From NCBI GenBank assembly GCA_004352715.1, contig SCFE01000077.1, positions 924,658-988,657 on the forward strand: DNA of 64,000 bases. Direction: 5' to 3'. Each line of letters starts with the position of its first letter. Within the stretch, counting starts at the first letter, position 1. The notes below the pieces were generated by a model. It searched no databases. It was not told the DNA's origin and saw only the letters and a list, made by a program, of their open reading frames with translations. Origin of the DNA: Hofstenia miamia (Eukaryota > Xenacoelomorpha > Acoela). This document shows, one piece after another, positions 58,898-64,000 of this stretch. Both the position numbers and the translations under genes were made by a program.

Positions 58898-60175
58898 NNN
58901 NNNNNNNNNNNNNNNNNNNNNNNNNNNNNNNNNNNNNNNNNNNNNNNNNNNNNNNNNNNNNNNNNNNNNNNNNNNNNNNNNNNNNNNNNNNNNNNNNNNN
59001 NNNNNNNNNNNNNNNNNNNNNNNNNNNNNNNNNNNNNNNNNNNNNNNNNNNNNNNNNNNNNNNNNNNNNNNNNNNNNNNNNNNNNNNNNNNNNNNNNNNN
59101 NNNNNNNNNNNNNNNNNNNNNNNNNNNNNNNNNNNNNNNNATATATATATGTATACATATATATCGAAGACATCTAACTAATCAGAACGTGACAATTCAA
59201 AAAGGTAGGCCCATTTCCATTGCAATTAGTAATTAAGTTTTTTACCGCTAGTTGTTCAGAAATGAATTCCATTGCACAAATTAAACATTAATTAAAATTG
59301 CTGTGTGCATAATTGTGAACAAATTTACAGTGTTTAAATATCGAGGAGGCCCGGCCCCTCTCTAAAATAGGAATAGCTCGTTAAAGCTGTGCAAAAAATA
59401 CAAATCGAATTCTTTTGTACCCAATAGGGTGCATCAAATTTTTGTAATCAAATTCATAATATCGGTGGACTTCACCAAATTTACAAGAAACTCTTCTGTG
59501 ACTTTTCAAAAACCTAGTACAATTTTTCGTAATTTTAAAAATTTCATTAATTTTTGCAAGATTTTTGCAATTTGGGATGTTTCATTTTGTTGAATTTTAT
59601 TAAAATATTCAACAAAATTTGACAATTAGGCACACATTCATAATTTTATGTGAACATTTTGTACTTTATTAATTCCTTTAGTACTAAAAATGCACTAAAA
59701 ATTTCTCATTTGTAGTGCATAATGAAATCCTATAATTTGAAATATATTAATGCATTCAACTTAGTGCATATTACACATACATACCCTTGTTTCTAAAAAG
59801 AATTCTATTTTGTTGAAAAATTTGATACAACTTCACGCAATTGGCCACTATCAATATTACTACTTTGGGCTAAAAACAATTAGAATTTTAAAAAAAATTT
59901 GTTGAGTTTTGAGAATTTGCACAAATTGTATATTTACATTTTTAAAGTCAGGAAATGATGGAAAGTTCACGCATAGTTTTGAATTTTAAAAATAGAATAT
60001 TCAATACTTTTTAACCAACCGTGTCCCGAATTATGCACTTACCATTTTATCTTGCATTGGGCCCCCAAAAAAATATTTCTGTATCCGCTACTGAATGAAA
60101 CATATACTCATGTATTTGCCTTGCCAAAGAATGAATTTTGCCGACTAAGAGGTTGTCTTTACCAAAAAATATTAA
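58530..60175. other. noncoding with (TA)n-bordered gap and orphan hAT-like end
   Basis: A GC-rich patch (GCGCCGCC...GGCGCC) at 58795-58832 leads into TA runs and a 243-N gap (58898-59140). Reading the minus strand inward from about 60093 gives CAGTAGCGGATACAG and then GGGGGCCC, resembling a hAT end, but no partner was found. Confidence 0.45.
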
Positions 60176-61156
60176 TACAGGATGTGTCAAAAGTACTTGA
60201 CTTTTAAACGAACTAAAAAAATCCATTGCAAAATCCTTGCAAAAATTGCAAAAAATCCTTGCACAATGATGCTAAATGCTGCAGCTACTACAATTCCAAA
60301 TAAAGGAATTGGCGAATTCATAAAGCATGTGGTATGAGGACATACAAAATTGCCTTGCATCAGACTATCACTGAATCAGACTATCATCATCGTCTCGAAT
60401 TTGCACAATGGATTTTAGCTAATGCTAATTTGCTCAATAATGTGCTTTGGCCAGATGAGGAAATTTTTCAATGGATGGAATGGTCAACCGTCATAATTGT
60501 ACCATATGGGCGTCTGAGAACCCTCAGCAAGTAATAACAGAAGGCTTGCACCCTGAAAAATTATGTGTGGCATTCAGTGAAAATTATGTGCTAAAGCCAT
60601 TTTTCTTTTCGGGTACAGTAAATCAGGATAATTACACCAGTATGCTCCGTGACCAAATGTTTCCCCAACTAAGACAGAAACGAAAAATGCAGTCTGTTAT
60701 TTTTTAGCATGACGGTGCGCCACCACACTACTCCAAACAAACCAGGGATTTCATCAGCACTCAGTTGCCAGCTGAGCGTGTTATTGGCAGAGGTTTTGGT
60801 CATGCATGGCCTCCTAGATCACCTGACCTGAGTCCACTTCACTTTTATTTGTGGTCTACTCTAAAGTCACGGGTATATCATACATAAATTCCTACCATCC
60901 TGGATGATTTAAAAGGAGGATTATACAAGAAGTTGATTCACTTAACATTGATGAATTACATCGAGCTGTCCAGAATATGATACCAAGATGTGAACTTACT
61001 ATTAAGCAGAATGGAGGACTATTTGAACATTTGTTTTAATATATCTGTAATTCTCTTTATTAGAGTTTGTTTATTTACATATATTATTGTTTGGTTTCAT
61101 ATAAATAAAAAGTTATTGTAATTTGGAAAGTCAAGCTACTTTTGGCAGACCCTGTA
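60176..61156 (+). mobile_element. Tc1/mariner-superfamily element with decayed transposase
   Basis: TA flanks termini CAGGATGTGTCAAAAGTACT and, reverse-complemented, CAGGGTCTGCCAAAAGTAGC; the repeats continue as CTTGACTTT. The transposase fragments run from about 60400: RHNCTIWASENPQ, PFFFSGTVNQDNYTSMLRDQ, then TAG, HDGAPPHYSKQTRDFIS, and WPPRSPDLSPLHFYLW. The second catalytic Asp (60711) and third Asp (60825) are 37 residues apart, the DD37D spacing of maT-like elements. The N-terminal DNA-binding part and first Asp are not recognisable; at 977 bp it is internally deleted. Stops and frame changes are present. Confidence 0.85.
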
Positions 61157-61195
61157 TTTGGGAGAAACGTTGTCCATTAAACTGTAAGTTGAAAA

Positions 61196-62840
61196 GATAT
61201 GATGGAAGATCCTTACTCCAATATATGCACTTTCAATTTTCAAAGTTCTTGCCTTCGACAAACAGATCTGAAAGAAAGACACAGTGTTAGGGTTGTTTCA
61301 GTTAAATTAGAAACACAAAGAAATAAGTTGGTTGATGAAATACAAAGCTTTAGTGATAATGATTGCATAGCAAATTGCGATAACTATTTAAAACATTTCT
61401 CCGATTTGGATGAAACGATAATATGGAAAAGCGTAAACACAGATATATATTTATAAAACTGACATTAATTGTGGTTTACGCAAAACTTTATTCTGGATGT
61501 GCATGAAAAAAATTGACGACCAGATATTATTTTTATAATATATTTTATTAAAATGGTCAAAGCCTTCCCCCTCGTTGTAAATATCTAATGAAACATTGTC
61601 GATCTTTAGAAATAACAGATATAGTCAGATGGCAGAAATCTTAAACTTCGATCTTAATTTTCAAATCAATTTCGGAGTATTGGTAGTAAACATTTGTCTT
61701 TCCCTACAAACTCAACAACGCGCTGACAATATAAAGTTGGAGTTTATTAGGGATCAGCTAAAGTGTTTGCAGCTAAACCTATGTATGTTCACCATTCCGA
61801 TCTCTTGGTGAAATATATGCAAATTGCGGCAGCTTCTCGTGTGACAAGTATAAGATCTATTCAAAGATGTTTTTCAAAAATATGTTCAGATGCTCAAGAA
61901 AGAATCACAAATTTGCGTGAAAATCTAAGTGAATGTAAAAAAAGAGGTTTTACTGATATTGATAAAATTTCTATCAAGCCATCGATTAGGTATGCTGGTG
62001 AACATTTATTTGGAAGGGCGCTAGATAAACCGGATATTAATGCTAAAACAGTTCTCGCAATCATGATTCTATTTTTTACATTGGGACGTAAGTGTGTTGT
62101 GGCATTACATCCTTTATACCCCAAGTTTTGGACATTTTAATTTCCAAAAGCACTTCTGAAATGCCATTCCAGTTAATATTAATTTTTTTCAATGTTTAAG
62201 GATTACCATGGTGAAAATGAACGGTTTATTAGGATGAACTCAGTAAACAATCTAAAGGTTCTTATGTTGTTTGACACAGTTCATTTAAGTAAAAGAATTG
62301 CAAGATTCAATTTTTCAATAAAAGAGGAAACCTTAGTACCGATTAGAATGTTCTTGTCCGGTTGTACAAAATAGAAGCAGATTTGGTCTTAAAATCTTCA
62401 AAATTAACACATACGTCTGTTTCCCTTAGTTTAATTCAATGTCAGAGTGTTTCTTATGCCTTGTAGGTGCTCAAGACCGTACTTTAACCTCATTAAAGTA
62501 TCGCTTTCCAAATGAAGTGGGAACAATGAAATTTAATGAAATTCTCATAGATTGGGGGAAAATATAGTTAACTTAAAATATAGTTATATGGCTTTCAGAA
62601 AAAGGATCAACGCAAACTTTCCATTACTAAAACATTCAAAACAATGTTAAACTTTCTTTCTGAATTATTGCCAATGTTCTCTAATCTGACTGGAAATGCC
62701 AATCATCCCAAGCATTCCTTAACACATGAAGCAGGAACTGCTCTAAAGTGGAATGCTTAATCCATTCATCAAACTATTTACTGAATGACCTAAAATAGGA
62801 TTTTTTCGGTCCTGGAAGCTCTCAAAGCAATGTTATTAAA
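61196..62840 (+). pseudogene. unassigned coding fragments, possibly P-element-like transposase
   Basis: Several short frames in one orientation (61199-61456, 61763-62140, 62192-62374 and beyond) show protein-like composition: YMQIAAASRVTSIRSIQRCF, AKTVLAIMILFFTLG, LMLFDTVHLSKRIARF, LKYRFPNEVGTMKFNEI and FKTMLNFLSELLPMFS. The order of an FDTVHL-type block followed by N.VG.M.F..I recalls P-like (THAP9-type) transposases, but this is from memory of the pattern and weak. They could instead be a decayed host gene. Stops separate all pieces. Confidence 0.3.
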
Positions 62841-64000
62841 TCAAAATTTGCTCAGTATACATGTAGATACATGGCTGGATCCAATTTTTATATTTCCTAA
62901 CCTGATATTATCAATAATCATAAAATAAATTGATTCTATCTGCAATATCTTGAAATTATTTGAAATTATTGCTATTAAAAATATTTACAAGTGTACATTT
63001 TGTTACCTCTTAATACTTTAAAATGTCTTTCATTGACAATTTATTGTATAATTGTAATACAAAGGATTTTAAAGAAATGGTAATTTGCTCTTACATAGCT
63101 GGATTTTATTTTTTTCAAACATTCACAAAGCAAAATTGGGGAGAGAATTAAGAACGAAGACTTTGGGAAATTTAAAAAAATCCTAATCGGGGAAATCTCA
63201 TCCATCCAAAATCAACGTTGTTTGATTTTATTGTGCTCTCATATTCTTTCTACTTGAAATATACAAAAAATTCTTGTCGCAAATGTTTCTAAATGCTTCA
63301 AAATTTTTAGTGTTTACTAAAAATTGACATGCTTGAAAGAGCCTTTAACATACGCTGCAATGCTCTTTGAAAGGGATTTGTTACTAAATATGCACATACA
63401 AGTCGGCCTGAATTAAAAAAAAATTAGCCAAGTTTTGTTAAAATTAATTTTTTTGTAAATTTTTATATTTTATGTTTTACATGTTTGATTTGAAGCATAT
63501 TTATATTAAAAAACATAAAATAACGCTACTTATACATTTTATTGTTCATTTTACAGCTCAATTACTTATTGTATTTTTAGTCTATTTAGTTTATCAAATT
63601 AATACATAGTACTGTCTTGAGTTTTATTTCGATACAATAATTTGGGCCTTCAATGATTTCCTATCTCTTTGAATTGTCACGTTCTGATTAAATATATATA
63701 TTATCTATGTGTATAATACAGAAGAACACTGAAAAATTCAAATTAAATAAAAATTAGCATAAATAAATACTAATATATTATTGTTATTATTATTATTGTT
63801 GTTGTTGTTATTATTATTACTATAATAATATTAATTATTATTATTACCTCATTACTTTTTCACAGGTTCATGCTGGTATCCCTCTCAGTTCGGGGAACTC
63901 ACCAGTTCCCAGGGAGTCTGAGCTTTCCAAATATATATATATATATATAACAGGGAGGCCTTCTGTACTACATCAACTCCTCACTTTGGTAATCTCAACT
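62841..64000. other. noncoding with trinucleotide and (TA)n microsatellites
   Basis: (TTR)n runs occupy about 63779-63846 and a (TA)n lies at about 63931-63949. Between them, GGGAACTCACCAGTTCCC at 63894-63911 forms a perfect 7-bp stem with a 4-base loop. No gene was found. Confidence 0.5.

Noticed and set aside
1-64000. CRISPR arrays, bacterial operons or riboswitches
   Set aside because: No regularly spaced repeats or bacterial gene organisation; the sequence is clearly animal nuclear DNA.

Overview
The window is AT-rich DNA from an animal nuclear genome, almost certainly an invertebrate. The evidence is a set of metazoan-type proteins (annexin, VPS4-family AAA ATPase, TIR/SAM protein, secreted histidine acid phosphatase), a GT-AG intron, AATAAA signals, and many LINE, hAT, mariner, pogo and piggyBac relics. 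The phylum cannot be fixed from the sequence. It is a draft scaffold: five N gaps of 67 to 1000 bases, four of them bordered by (TA)n runs, plus single N or NNN joins.

Four host genes are supported. (1) 24767-26587, minus: a 606-residue intronless protein with a helical ARM-like region, a TIR domain and a SAM-like domain. (2) 44425-45660, plus: an intronless VPS4-family ATPase without a recognisable MIT domain. (3) 48329-51361, plus: a two-exon annexin whose 1.9 kb intron carries a decayed LINE; the phase-1 splice join restores repeat 3. (4) 57366-58454, plus: an intronless secreted histidine acid phosphatase. They show no shared pathway and do not form an operon. Several start codons sit 2-30 bases after a pyrimidine-rich AG, as expected of a 5' leader intron or spliced-leader acceptor.

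Most of the rest is transposon debris. Seven hAT-type elements can be delimited by terminal inverted repeats plus an 8-bp target duplication: 13458-15478, 28927-29535, 37734-38537, 39472-40746, 41416-41833, 43010-43398 and the transposase-bearing 51724-55008. There are also a pogo-like element (1911-2784), a mariner C-terminal relic (11150-11387), a TIR element with a CAATTG flank (17389-18131), a CACTA-ended MITE (31314-31437), a piggyBac-like relic (33131-35894), a PIF/Harbinger-like element (42141-43736) and a Tc1/mariner-superfamily element (60176-61156). LINE reverse transcriptase pieces lie at 4165-5260, 14852-15295, 16300-17223 (ORF1 and endonuclease), 19838-21482, 49540-50815 and 55017-56450 (minus).

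Three single-N or NNN joins separate near-identical direct copies. These are best read as unmerged contig overlaps or alleles, not biological repeats. The most interesting items are the ARM-TIR-SAM protein, the hAT element with an exact target duplication and an extra unrecognised reading frame, the annexin that lacks the usual calcium-loop motifs, and the recurrent acceptor-like signal before start codons.
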